A stretch of DNA of 15,519 nucleotides from NCBI GenBank assembly GCA_022842805.1, contig JALHOX010000018.1:1-15519 (forward strand). Reading direction: 5' to 3'. The DNA is from Phycisphaerae bacterium (GTDB lineage: Bacteria; Planctomycetota; Phycisphaerae; UBA1845; Fen-1342). Position 1 is the first letter of the stretch. Each line of letters begins with the position of its first letter. The notes under the pieces are model-generated. The model was not told the DNA's origin and ran no database searches. It was given only the letters and a program-made list of their open reading frames with translations. A program made the translations under genes and the position numbers. Below, piece after piece: positions 4,726-12,130 of this stretch.

Positions 4726-5949
4726 TCACGCAACCGACCCCTCGATCCCCATCATCCGCAACCTCTGCGGCGGCGAGACCGCGTAGCGTTGCAGAGTCGC
4801 GCTATCAGGCGCGACTCCCAGGCCAAAGCCGCCCACGGTCGGCGGGCGACCACCATAGCCAAAGCGCATCGACGGGCGAACGGGGTCGGCTTTGAGCAGG
4901 ATGCGGCCAAACGCCCCCTCCACGAAGCGGACCTTTGGACACGCCTCGAGGAACGCCTGCTCCGCCGCGGTGAGGATGCTGGTCTGCCCGACCAGGCAGC
5001 CGAGCTGCACATCGCGATTGGCCTGCAGCACTTCCGCGGCCATCGCCAGGGCCGGCATCAACCCCCCCACCTTCGCCAGCCGGATATTGAAGACCTGCAC
5101 GCCGCCCGCGCGGAGCAGCCGCCGCGCGTCGCCGATCCCCAGCAGCGATTCGTCGACGATCAGATCGCAAGCCGTCTGCGCCGCCAGCGCGGATAGTTGC
5201 GCGTCGTCGCGGTCCTTCAGCGGTTGCTCGATCGCGCAGACGCCGAAGCGTTCGAGCAAGTGCAGCGAGGCGGCGGCCTCGCTCGCCGTCCAGCCGCTAT
5301 TGGCATCGACCCGCAGCGTGACTCGCTCTTTCTTCAGATCCGTCGCGAGAAACTCGTAGGTCCAGGCCAGCCGCTCCTGCCACTCGGGCACGGCCACCTT
5401 GAGCTTGAAATCGCGCAATCCGTAACAGCGCTGAATGCGCAGCCAGCGATGCAGCTTCGCCCGCGTGCTGCCGATGGCGATGCCGGAATAACGCGCGGTG
5501 TTGCGACTGCCCGGCGCTCCGAAGCCGGCCAGCCCCATCCAGCCGGCCACATCCGCCGCCCGGCGGCGAAACGCGCGACCCGCAAGATCGATCAGAGCCA
5601 GCTCAACCGCGCAGCGGGCGGCGTGAATGATGCGGCCTTCGTCCTCGAAGGGCAGCGACTCGATGAACTCCAGCGCCTCCGGAAAACTGGCGGCGCTAAA
5701 GTTCGCCAGCCGCGGCAAAAAAATCTTCTGCAAATCGGTCAGGACCGACTCGCTGGTCTCGCCGGTGACGTAGGGCCGCGCGAGCGTCTCGCCGATGCCG
5801 GGCAGATGTGCGTACGGCGCGTGGCCGTTGAGCTCAACGATGATCGGATCGGCCACCTCGCGCGTCGCCGCCGCATGCTCGAACCGAAAGCGCATCGGGA
5901 TCGCAAGCGCGTGAATGCGGGCGTCGGAGATGCGAAGCGGCGCCGTCAT
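4726..5949 (-). CDS. Enolase-superfamily enzyme (muconate lactonizing subgroup)
   Basis: A 407-aa member of the mandelate racemase/muconate lactonizing group, which abstracts a proton alpha to a carboxylate using Mg2+. An N-terminal capping domain (about 5-125) precedes the TIM barrel. All catalytic positions are present: Lys182-x-Lys184 (FKLKV), metal ligands Asp215 (RVDAN), Glu241 (IEQP) and Asp266 (IVDES), and Lys293 (RLAKVGG), which fits the lysine pair of the MLE subgroup. The segment GCLVGQTSILTAAE (317-330) forms the end of the barrel. Members include dipeptide epimerase, o-succinylbenzoate synthase, muconate cycloisomerase and N-succinylamino acid racemase; I cannot choose. No menaquinone, catechol or peptide-epimerase neighbours help. 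The ATG at 5949 fits the family's N-terminus; an ATG 24 codons upstream is possible but has no homology. Confidence 0.88.
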   Translation of the reverse strand: MTAPLRISDARIHALAIPMRFRFEHAAATREVADPIIVELNGHAPYAHLPGIGETLARPYVTGETSESVLTDLQKIFLPRLANFSAASFPEALEFIESLPFEDEGRIIHAARCAVELALIDLAGRAFRRRAADVAGWMGLAGFGAPGSRNTARYSGIAIGSTRAKLHRWLRIQRCYGLRDFKLKVAVPEWQERLAWTYEFLATDLKKERVTLRVDANSGWTASEAAASLHLLERFGVCAIEQPLKDRDDAQLSALAAQTACDLIVDESLLGIGDARRLLRAGGVQVFNIRLAKVGGLMPALAMAAEVLQANRDVQLGCLVGQTSILTAAEQAFLEACPKVRFVEGAFGRILLKADPVRPSMRFGYGGRPPTVGGFGLGVAPDSATLQRYAVSPPQRLRMMGIEGSVA

Positions 5950-6113
5950 GACAGCCACCGCCGCCCGGTGGGTGAACGCCGGATAACAACTTCCGCAACA
6001 GCGACCGGCGTTGGGCGACACCTGTCAGAGCACGACGCGGGAGGCGGCGAATCGGCGAAACGGTTGACCGACACGCCGCGCGCCGGCGGACAATCGGTCC
6101 GCGCGGCCCCCTC

Positions 6114-6141
6114 TGCATTCTTCATTCTGCATTCCGCATTT
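6114..6141. repeat. Heptamer tandem repeat
   Basis: Four consecutive 7-bp units, TGCATTC, TTCATTC, TGCATTC and CGCATTT, in the 269-bp gap between the divergent enolase-superfamily and asnS genes. It is AT-richer than its surroundings. Similar TGCATTC arrays are, as I recall, seen in intergenic DNA of several planctomycetes. It could bind a regulator or be a decaying simple repeat. Confidence 0.6.
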
Positions 6142-6218
6142 CTCGCCGCGTGGACCGCCCGCGCCGCGCGCCCTATCCTGACCCTTTTACGACGCACCGA
6201 AAGCCCGAGGCAGAGATT

Positions 6219-7724
6219 ATGGAACGAGCGCTGGTGGCCGACTTGCGCAAGCACGTCGGACAGACGGTCACGATTCAGGGTTGGCTCTACAACAGCCGGT
6301 CGAGCGGCAAGCTCGCGTTTTTGATCGTGCGCGACGGCACCGGAACAGTGCAGTGCGTGCTCGAAAAAACCGACGCCAACGCCGAAATGTTCGCCATGGC
6401 CGAAAAGCTCAGCCAGGAGTCTTCGCTCGAAGTCGACGGCGAGGTGCGGGCCGACGAACGAGCCGAAGGCGGGGTCGAGATGACCGCAAAGGCCGTCCGC
6501 CTCGTGCACGCCAGCGAGGGCTACCCCATCACGCCCAAGCCGCACGGCGTCGACTTTCTCTTTCGCAACCGCCACTTGTGGTTCCGCTCGAAGCGCCAGT
6601 GGATGATCCTTCGCGTCCGCGCGACGATCATCGACGAGATTCGCAGCTTCTTCAATCGCAACGGCTACATCCTCATCGACACGCCGATCTTCGCCCCCTC
6701 CGCCGGCGAGGGCAGCCAGACGCTCTTCAAGGTCGACTATTTCGGCGAAGAGGTCTATCTGGCCCAGACCGGCCAGCTCTACCTCGAATCGGCCTGCATG
6801 GCCCACCGCAAGGTCTATTGCTTCGGGCCCACCTTCCGCGCCGAAAAGAGCAAAACGCGCCGACACCTCACCGAATTCTGGATGGTCGAGCCCGAAATCG
6901 CCTATTGCCAGCTCGATGACGTCATCAACGTCGCCGAAGACCTGGTCTGCTCGCTGGCACAGCGCGTCCTGCGCGATCATCGCACAGAGCTCGAAGCGCT
7001 CGGCCGCGACATCAGCAAGCTCGAAGCGATCAAAAAGCCCTTCTATCGAATCACCTATTCCGAGGCCGCCGAAATCCTGCGCGGGCCGCGAACGCGCGAG
7101 CTGCTCGACAGCGACATGGTCCGCGCCACCGCGCGAAAGGCCGAACTGGAAAAAATGATCGCCGAAAAGGAGAAAGAAGCGGCCGGCCAGGGCGTCAAAA
7201 AGTGGAAGGCCGAGAAGCTCGCGGCCGAGGTCATCGACCATCGCGAAGAGCTGAGCGAGGTCGAGACCGAAATCGACAATATCCCCAAACACAAGCAGCT
7301 TTCGGCCAATTTCGACTGGGGCGGCGATCTGGGCGGCTCCGACGAAACGCTCATCGCGCGGCTGCATGACCGGCCCGTCTTCGTCACCCACTACCCCCGC
7401 GACTGCAAGGCGTTCTACATGCGCCGCCACGACGCCGACCCGCGTCTCGTGCAAAACTTCGACCTGCTCGCGCCCGAAGGCTACGGCGAAGTCATCGGCG
7501 GCTCACAGCGCGAGGAGCGGCTCGATGTGCTCGTCCATCGCATGCAGGAAGAAGGGCTGAAGCAGGAAGACTACGAGTGGTACCTCGACCTGCGCCGCTA
7601 CGGCTCGGTGCCGCACGGCGGCTTCGGCCTCGGCGTCGAGCGCACCGTCCGCTGGCTCTGCGGCTTGCAGCACATTCGCGAGACGATCCCCTATCCGCGC
7701 CTGATGGGTCGGTTTTATCCGTAA
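6219..7724 (+). CDS. asnS: Asparagine-tRNA ligase with an internal coiled-coil insertion
   Basis: AsnRS charges tRNA-Asn with asparagine. The ATG at 6219 follows a GAGG-containing stretch at 6207-6214 and matches the usual N-terminus (MERALVADL); an upstream in-frame start is Pro/Arg-rich. The 501-aa protein has an OB-fold anticodon-binding domain (about 14-100, TIQGWLYNSRSSGKLAFL) and a class II catalytic domain. Motif 2 is FRAEKSKTRRHLTEFWMVEPE (206-226), where HLTEFWM.EPE favours AsnRS over AspRS. GEVIGGSQREERLDVL (423-438) is an AsnRS signature and motif 3 is GGFGLGVERTVRW (467-479). Between SEAAEIL and FDWGGDL, where most AsnRS have a few residues, about 75 residues (288-363) are inserted. 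They are Lys/Glu/Ala-rich and predicted helical, and they explain the length above the usual 430-470. The presence of asnS implies direct Asn-tRNA formation. Confidence 0.96.
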   Translation: MERALVADLRKHVGQTVTIQGWLYNSRSSGKLAFLIVRDGTGTVQCVLEKTDANAEMFAMAEKLSQESSLEVDGEVRADERAEGGVEMTAKAVRLVHASEGYPITPKPHGVDFLFRNRHLWFRSKRQWMILRVRATIIDEIRSFFNRNGYILIDTPIFAPSAGEGSQTLFKVDYFGEEVYLAQTGQLYLESACMAHRKVYCFGPTFRAEKSKTRRHLTEFWMVEPEIAYCQLDDVINVAEDLVCSLAQRVLRDHRTELEALGRDISKLEAIKKPFYRITYSEAAEILRGPRTRELLDSDMVRATARKAELEKMIAEKEKEAAGQGVKKWKAEKLAAEVIDHREELSEVETEIDNIPKHKQLSANFDWGGDLGGSDETLIARLHDRPVFVTHYPRDCKAFYMRRHDADPRLVQNFDLLAPEGYGEVIGGSQREERLDVLVHRMQEEGLKQEDYEWYLDLRRYGSVPHGGFGLGVERTVRWLCGLQHIRETIPYPRLMGRFYP

Positions 7725-7778
7725 GCGGTTCGGGAGTGTCCGTTCGATTTCGTGTAGAGATGTCTGTGTGGATGTCCG

Positions 7779-7803
7779 TGGTGCAGGTTTCCAACCTGCA
7801 CCA
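7779..7803. repeat. Dispersed palindrome in a convergent gap
   Basis: An 11-bp perfect inverted repeat, TGGTGCAGGTT (7779-7789), TCC spacer, AACCTGCACCA (7793-7803), lies between the 3' ends of asnS and the DacB-type gene. It may terminate both transcripts. Its layout (GCAGG arm, short T/C spacer, CCTGC arm) resembles the element at 15178-15195. Confidence 0.65.
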
Positions 7804-7846
7804 AAGTCTTCGCGCACAGGCCAAAGCAGCACGCGAAAATCCGCCC

Positions 7847-9472
7847 CTACTTCGCCGATTTGCTCGGCGTATCCGCCAAAATCTTCACGATCTTTTGCCG
7901 AATGTCCGGCGCTCGCTCGCCATTCACCATTACGGCGAACATCAGCGTCTGCCCGTCGCTGCGGGTCAGATAGCCCGCCAGCGTGCTGACGCCGCGAATC
8001 GTGCCCGTCTTGCCGATGAACTTTCCGATCAGCGGCGCGTGCTTATAGCTGCGCATCGTGCCCTCTTCGCCGGCGCGGGCCAGGCTCGCCCGAAAGGCCG
8101 CCCACTCCGGACCTTGCATCGATCGCAGCAGCGCGACGATCTGCCCGGCGCTGACGCGGTTGTCATGCGACAGCCCGCTGCCGTCGCGCAGGATCGCGCC
8201 ATCCATCGACATCCCCGCGTCGCTCAGCGTCTTGCGCACCACATACGCGCCACGCTCCCATGTGCCCGCGTGCCCGCTGCGCTGCCCGTTCGGCCCATAC
8301 GCCGCCAGCGCCTTGATCAGACACTCGGCGAACATGTTCTGGCTAAACGCGTTGCAGCGCCACAGCACATCTTCCAGCGTGGTCTGATGCGCCAAGAGCA
8401 GCGGGGTCGCCCGCAGCTTCTCCGGCGTCAGCGAGCGGCGCACCACATCGCCGCGAACGCGGATGCCGCGCGCCGCCAGCGCCGTCTTCACTGCGTGCCC
8501 CACGAAGAGCGTCGGGTCGCCAACCGCGACCGGGCTAAGCTGCCAATCGCGCGGCGAATTCTTGCCGACCGGCGGCACCACGCCGCGGAAAACCAGCACG
8601 TCGCTGTCGATCGCGCGCGTCACGCTCGGGCGGCCCTTCGCGCCGAGCTTCACCTCATTACGCAAAAAGGTCGGCGGCAGCGCGGGGATCAGCTCAATCG
8701 TCGGGCCGCTGTCGCCGCGCCGCACGATGGAGTCGATGCAATTGTTGTTCAGATTCAGCGCGCCGATCGGGGCCTGATACCAATCCGCCGCCTGATCCGC
8801 CGGCCAGTCCGGGTGGCGAAACTCGCGGTCGAAGACGCCGTCGTCGATCGCGATCTTGTCGATCTCGCTCACGTTCGCGCGCCGCAGCGCCTCCGCCAGA
8901 TCCTCAAACAACTGAAAGCGCGGATGCTTGTGCTTTTCCGAAAGCCGCTCATCGGCCAGGCCCGGATCGCCTCCGCCGATGATCAGCAGGTCTTCGCCAT
9001 CGCGGCGAAACTCCGTGCGAAACTGAAAGCCCGTCCCCAGCCGGCGCACCGCGGCGGCCGAGGTGAATAGCTTCAACACGCTGGCGGGCTTGAGCGGCTC
9101 GTCGGCGTTGGTCGCAAAGAGCGGCGTCGCGCCGCCGTCGCTGACGACCAGCCCGATCGCCGTCTTCGCCGGTAGCTCCTTCAGCTCTTTCTCCAGCGCC
9201 GCCCGCAACTTGGCCGCATCGACCTCTGCCGCCGCCAACGGGATCCAGGCGCCAATCAGCAGAACGACCGCGGCGAGCGACGAGTTTCGCGTGCAGAACG
9301 TCGGGCTCAACAGCTGCCCCCGCCATCGCGCCGGCAAAACCTGGCCAATCTCTTCATGCCGCCGGCAACTTTGATTCGCGGCCTCTCCGGTCTCCCCCGC
9401 CGCTTGCCCACAGCGGCCGCGCGCACCACGAAGCCCGCTCCGCCCTCTGCACTCGCACCTCGCCACTCTCAT
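7847..9472 (-). CDS. dacB: D-alanyl-D-alanine carboxypeptidase/endopeptidase, PBP4 type (peptidase S13)
   Basis: A class C low-molecular-mass penicillin-binding protein that trims or opens peptidoglycan cross-links in the periplasm. All three active-site motifs are present: Ser131-V-L-Lys134, Ser377-Q-Asn379 and Lys488-Thr-Gly490. The large insertion between motifs 1 and 2 is typical of S13, as is DGSGLSHDNRVSAGQI (430-445). A hydrophobic signal segment at 65-82 (LAAVVLLIGAWIPLAAA) directs export. The ATG at 9472 overlaps the stop of the upstream gene (ATGA), which suggests translational coupling, but residues 1-60 are an odd Arg/Cys/Gly-rich stretch. An alternative ATG at 9357 in another frame (MKRLARFCRR) would join the signal peptide if the C5 run at 9317-9321 held an indel. 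Last gene of the operon starting at 11381. Confidence 0.9.
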   Translation of the reverse strand: MRVARCECRGRSGLRGARGRCGQAAGETGEAANQSCRRHEEIGQVLPARWRGQLLSPTFCTRNSSLAAVVLLIGAWIPLAAAEVDAAKLRAALEKELKELPAKTAIGLVVSDGGATPLFATNADEPLKPASVLKLFTSAAAVRRLGTGFQFRTEFRRDGEDLLIIGGGDPGLADERLSEKHKHPRFQLFEDLAEALRRANVSEIDKIAIDDGVFDREFRHPDWPADQAADWYQAPIGALNLNNNCIDSIVRRGDSGPTIELIPALPPTFLRNEVKLGAKGRPSVTRAIDSDVLVFRGVVPPVGKNSPRDWQLSPVAVGDPTLFVGHAVKTALAARGIRVRGDVVRRSLTPEKLRATPLLLAHQTTLEDVLWRCNAFSQNMFAECLIKALAAYGPNGQRSGHAGTWERGAYVVRKTLSDAGMSMDGAILRDGSGLSHDNRVSAGQIVALLRSMQGPEWAAFRASLARAGEEGTMRSYKHAPLIGKFIGKTGTIRGVSTLAGYLTRSDGQTLMFAVMVNGERAPDIRQKIVKILADTPSKSAK

Positions 9473-10521
9473 CGCGCTCCCTCGCTGAGTCCTCGAAGTA
9501 ATGTCACCAATCGCTTGAATGCCGGCGGAAACGGCGCCTCCAGTTGCAGCCGCTTCTCATGAATCGGGTGGGCGAATTCGATCCGCCAGGCGTGCAGCGC
9601 CTGATATTCGAACAGCGGGTCGCTCGTACCCGAGCCGCGAATCTGCGCTTCGCTCATCGCCCGCCCGCCATACATCAGATCGCCGAAAATCGGAAAGCCG
9701 ATGTGCGACATGTGCACGCGAAGCTGGTGCGTGCGGCCCGTCTTGGGGTGCATCTTCACCAGCGAGAATCCCGGATAGCGCTCAGCCACTTCGTAGTGCG
9801 TGACCGCCGATTTGCCCACGTCGATCTTGTTCTCGCGGATCAGCACCGCGAATTTCTCGCGCACCACCGGATGAACGCCGATCGGCGCGTCGATCGTGTC
9901 GGCATCCAGCGGCGGGCGGCCATGCACCACCGCCAGATAGGTCTTCTGCACCGTGCGCCGCTCAAATTGCAACCCGAGCCGCCAGTGCGCCTCGTCGGTC
10001 TTCGCAATCAACATGATGCCCGTGGTGTTCTTGTCGAGGCGATGAACGATGCCCGGGCGCCAGGGGGCGCTGCCCGTGCTCAGCGTGGCGGAGTGGTACA
10101 TCACCGCGTTCGCGATCGTCCCCGTCTGATACTGCCGCGCCGGGTGACAGATGATCCCCGCCGCCTTGTTGATCGCGATCAGATATTCGTCTTCGTAGAT
10201 GATCTCAAGCGGAATGTTCTCCGGCACCAGCTCGGCCGGCTCCGGTTTCGGCAGCGTGAGGTCGATCACGTCGCCGCTGTTCATCTCATAAGAAGATTTG
10301 GTGGCGTGCCCGTTCACCAAAATGCTGCCATCCTTGATCAGCTTCTGGATCGCCGTGCGCGAAAGTTGGGCGAAGCGCCCCTGCAGATATTTGTCCAGCC
10401 GCCGACCGGGCAGCTTGCGGCGAATGGTCAGGCGCACCAGCTCGCGCGCGTCCTCGTCCTCGGACTCCTGGTCCGCCGCCGGTCGCTCAATCAGATCATC
10501 GTCGTCCGGCGCCCGGCTCAC
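9469..10521 (-). CDS. RluA-family pseudouridine synthase (RluD-like)
   Basis: This family converts uridines in 23S rRNA or tRNA to pseudouridine. The 350-aa protein has an acidic N-terminus (1-28) and an S4 RNA-binding domain (about 38-90, RRLDKYLQGRF..LSRTAIQKLIKDG). The catalytic domain has HRLDKNTTGIMLIAKT (160-175) with catalytic Asp163, plus KTYLAVVHG and HPKTGRTHQLRVHMSHIGFPIFGD. The S4 plus RluA arrangement matches RluC/RluD; the exact uridine cannot be read from sequence, though RluD-type modification of helix 69 is plausible. The GTG start at 10521 overlaps the stop of the upstream gene by 4 nt (GTGA), and its own stop overlaps the DacB-type start by 4 nt. Such tight coupling implies one polycistronic message. 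Confidence 0.93.
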   Translation of the reverse strand: MSRAPDDDDLIERPAADQESEDEDARELVRLTIRRKLPGRRLDKYLQGRFAQLSRTAIQKLIKDGSILVNGHATKSSYEMNSGDVIDLTLPKPEPAELVPENIPLEIIYEDEYLIAINKAAGIICHPARQYQTGTIANAVMYHSATLSTGSAPWRPGIVHRLDKNTTGIMLIAKTDEAHWRLGLQFERRTVQKTYLAVVHGRPPLDADTIDAPIGVHPVVREKFAVLIRENKIDVGKSAVTHYEVAERYPGFSLVKMHPKTGRTHQLRVHMSHIGFPIFGDLMYGGRAMSEAQIRGSGTSDPLFEYQALHAWRIEFAHPIHEKRLQLEAPFPPAFKRLVTLLRGLSEGAR

Positions 10522-11381
10522 GGCTGCGCGGGCGAGGCGGGCTGCGAAGCCGGCGCGGGCGCGTCGGCCGGCGCGGGAGCCGGATTCTGCGGCGCGGCTT
10601 CGGGCAAAGGCTCAAAGTTCTGCGGAACGTCCTCGGGCCGCATGCGCTCGATCGTCACGCCCGGCTTCACCTCCACCTGCTCGCCGGCCGGCGTCTCCCG
10701 CGAGAGCGGCAACGTCACCGACTGACGCTCGCCGGTCGGGGCGGCCACCGGCGCGCTGGCGACCGGCCGGCTGCCCGGGGCAAAGGGCTTCACCGCGATC
10801 ACCTCCGCCATCGACTTCAGCCGCTGCTCGGCCATCGCGACATACGGCGAGCCGGCGAAGCGCTCGCTGCTCGTCAACGCCTCGTAGTCCGCCTTCGCAC
10901 CTTCGAAATCCGACAGCGTTTCGAGCACCGAAGCGCGCTTGAAACGGGCCGCGGCGATGACCTGCGGCGCAATCGCCGGGTCCGCGATGATCTGCCCCAG
11001 CATTTCCTTTGCTTCTTTGCAGGCCGGCTCCAGCTTCGCATCTTCCTCGAAGCCTTCGCGCAGCAGCTTGTCGGTCAGCATCATCCGCGCCGCGGCCAGC
11101 AGCGCCGGATCGCTGTTGCGCGAGATCACTTCGCGCAGCGCGGCGTTCGCGGCGGCGGCGTCCTTCGCTTCGAGCTGCGAGGTGTAGAGGTCTTGCCAGG
11201 CGTTCTCGATCGAGCGCTGCGACGACGTTCGCCACGACCAGATCGCAAGCGCCAGCGCCGCCCCCAGGCCGACGAGCAGCACCGTGGTGCGAAAGGCCGG
11301 CGTCTTGATGAAATCGCCGGCCTCGCCGATCAACTCGCCCAGTTCGTTGGTCTTCAGATTGTGTCGCGTCTGTGCGTCCAT
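10518..11381 (-). CDS. Single-pass membrane protein with helical repeat domain
   Basis: A 287-aa protein whose ATG at 11381 is preceded by GAGGA at good spacing; an ATG 8 codons upstream is less well placed. A short cytoplasmic N-terminus (1-30) leads to one transmembrane helix (31-50, TTVLLVGLGAALALAIW). An Ala-rich helical domain follows (about 55-200) with TPR-like spacing (AAARMMLTDKLLREG, AAARFKRASVLETLSDFEGAKADYEAL). The overall plan resembles YfgM-type TPR anchors that act near periplasmic chaperones or secretion machinery. The tail (about 245-287) is low-complexity Pro/Ala. Function is unassigned. First gene of the operon with the pseudouridine synthase and DacB-type PBP, which suggests an envelope role. 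Confidence 0.8.
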   Translation of the reverse strand: MDAQTRHNLKTNELGELIGEAGDFIKTPAFRTTVLLVGLGAALALAIWSWRTSSQRSIENAWQDLYTSQLEAKDAAAANAALREVISRNSDPALLAAARMMLTDKLLREGFEEDAKLEPACKEAKEMLGQIIADPAIAPQVIAAARFKRASVLETLSDFEGAKADYEALTSSERFAGSPYVAMAEQRLKSMAEVIAVKPFAPGSRPVASAPVAAPTGERQSVTLPLSRETPAGEQVEVKPGVTIERMRPEDVPQNFEPLPEAAPQNPAPAPADAPAPASQPASPAQP

Positions 11382-11397
11382 CGGATCCTCAAATCGC

Positions 11398-11411
11398 CCG
11401 ACCACGGTCGG
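11398..11411. promoter_or_regulatory. Small inverted repeat upstream of the operon
   Basis: CCGACC-AC-GGTCGG, 6-bp arms, sits 17 nt upstream of the ATG of the membrane repeat protein and could be an operator or a leader hairpin. It is short, so chance is possible. Confidence 0.3.
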
Positions 11412-11427
11412 ATGGTTTTCGTTTCAA

Positions 11428-11498
11428 TCAGAGCCGCCCCCCTGTTAGGGAGCAGCTTTCGTTCACCGGCCGAAACCGCCGCCTCACGGGCGCGGCTC
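11428..11498. repeat. Imperfect palindromic intergenic element
   Basis: The outer arms GAGCCGC (11431-11437) and GCGGCTC (11492-11498) are perfect, and the inner parts pair imperfectly. The left half (11428-11473: TCAGAGCCGCCCCC, then CTTTCGTTCACCGGCCG) recurs diverged at 12162-12206. It fills the gap between the lipoprotein and membrane repeat protein genes and could form an RNA stem that ends the lipoprotein transcript. Confidence 0.55.
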
Positions 11499-11516
11499 CG
11501 ATTTCTCTTTCACTCG

Positions 11517-11966
11517 CTATTGCGGCTGCGCCGGCGCATCCTGAATCACCGGAATCATCTCCAGCGACAAATCAGTGCCCATGCCCACGCGACGGATGTT
11601 GATCCGCAGCTCTTCGTAGGCGCTGCTGAACACCATCGAATACAGCCCGTTATCAAAGCCGCGCTGTCGCAACGTGTAACCCGCCGGGCCCATCGTCCGC
11701 GTGAAAAACGCGAACAACTCGTCCGGCGACGTCCGGCCCGTGAAGGCATATTTGCCCAGCCGCATGCGCGGATTGTCGACGCCCGAGCTGCGCTCCGGCA
11801 CCAGCCTGAACCCGCGCGGCAGCGGCACACCGACCAGAAGCGGATGCTCCTGATGCGCGGCCTGCTCGGGCTGCCCAAACAAGCCGCCGCCCCGCTGCGT
11901 ACACCCGCCGAGGCAGGCGCTCGCCAGCAGAACCACCAGCATCCGACGACCAGTCGGTCGGCTCAC
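11517..11966 (-). CDS. Lipoprotein of unknown function (149 aa)
   Basis: Starting at GTG 11966 (AGGG 8 nt upstream), the protein opens SRPTGRRMLVVLLASACLGGC. This is a classic lipoprotein signal with Arg-rich n-region, hydrophobic core and lipobox Leu19-Gly-Gly-Cys22, so Cys22 should be lipidated and anchor it to a membrane facing the periplasm. The mature part (about 125 aa) has VPLPRGFRLVPERSSG, then KYAFTGRTSPDELFAFFTRTMGPAGYTL, which suggests a small alpha/beta fold, and ends in a strand-rich segment and Pro/Ala tail. The Gly-Phe..Lys-Tyr-Ala-Phe..Gly pattern resembles other short envelope lipoproteins, but I cannot name a family. A longer reading frame to 12044 adds 26 residues that would bury the signal peptide. 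It precedes the membrane repeat protein/RluA/DacB operon by 135 nt. Confidence 0.78.
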   Translation of the reverse strand: MSRPTGRRMLVVLLASACLGGCTQRGGGLFGQPEQAAHQEHPLLVGVPLPRGFRLVPERSSGVDNPRMRLGKYAFTGRTSPDELFAFFTRTMGPAGYTLRQRGFDNGLYSMVFSSAYEELRINIRRVGMGTDLSLEMIPVIQDAPAQPQ

Positions 11967-12130
11967 GCGGCAATCCCTTGCGCGATCATCGGCCCCGCAT
12001 CCGGCAGGACCGAATTCTTCACGAACCCCTGATTCTCCCGCCACAGCCGTATCGCGTCAATTCCGCGCGCCCCGGTTAGCAACGGCGTCCGCCGGTTCTT
12101 CCTGCTGTGGTGCGGCTTCTCAAGATGCAC
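11963..12130 (-). CDS. Possible short reading frame coupled to the lipoprotein gene
   Basis: An open frame ends in a TGA that overlaps the lipoprotein GTG (GTGA), the same 4-nt overlap seen in the downstream operon. A GTG at 12130 would give 55 residues ending GFVKNSVLPDAGPMIAQGIA-A; an ATG at 12199 is also open but starts inside the half-repeat at 12162. I recognise no family and see no clear ribosome binding site. It may be a small gene, a gene remnant or chance. Confidence 0.2.
   Translation of the reverse strand: MHLEKPHHSRKNRRTPLLTGARGIDAIRLWRENQGFVKNSVLPDAGPMIAQGIAA

Noticed and set aside
3465..4895. Open frame of 476 codons on the plus strand
   Set aside because: It is a shifted frame over lpxD, extremely Arg/His/Pro-rich, with no recognisable domain; it stays open because of high GC at third codon positions.
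6114..6141. CRISPR array or IS terminal repeats
   Set aside because: The units are only 7 bp with no spacers, and there is no transposase or cas gene in the window.
5946..7454. Open frame of 502 codons on the minus strand
   Set aside because: It is antisense to asnS, whose sequence is plainly homologous along its length; the antisense frame has no family features.
7577..9070. Open frame of 497 codons on the plus strand
   Set aside because: It lies antisense to the DacB-type PBP and partly over asnS; it is Arg/Ala/His-rich without domains.
9544..10725. Open frame of 393 codons on the plus strand
   Set aside because: It is antisense to the RluA-family gene and is Arg/His-rich; a shadow of a real gene.
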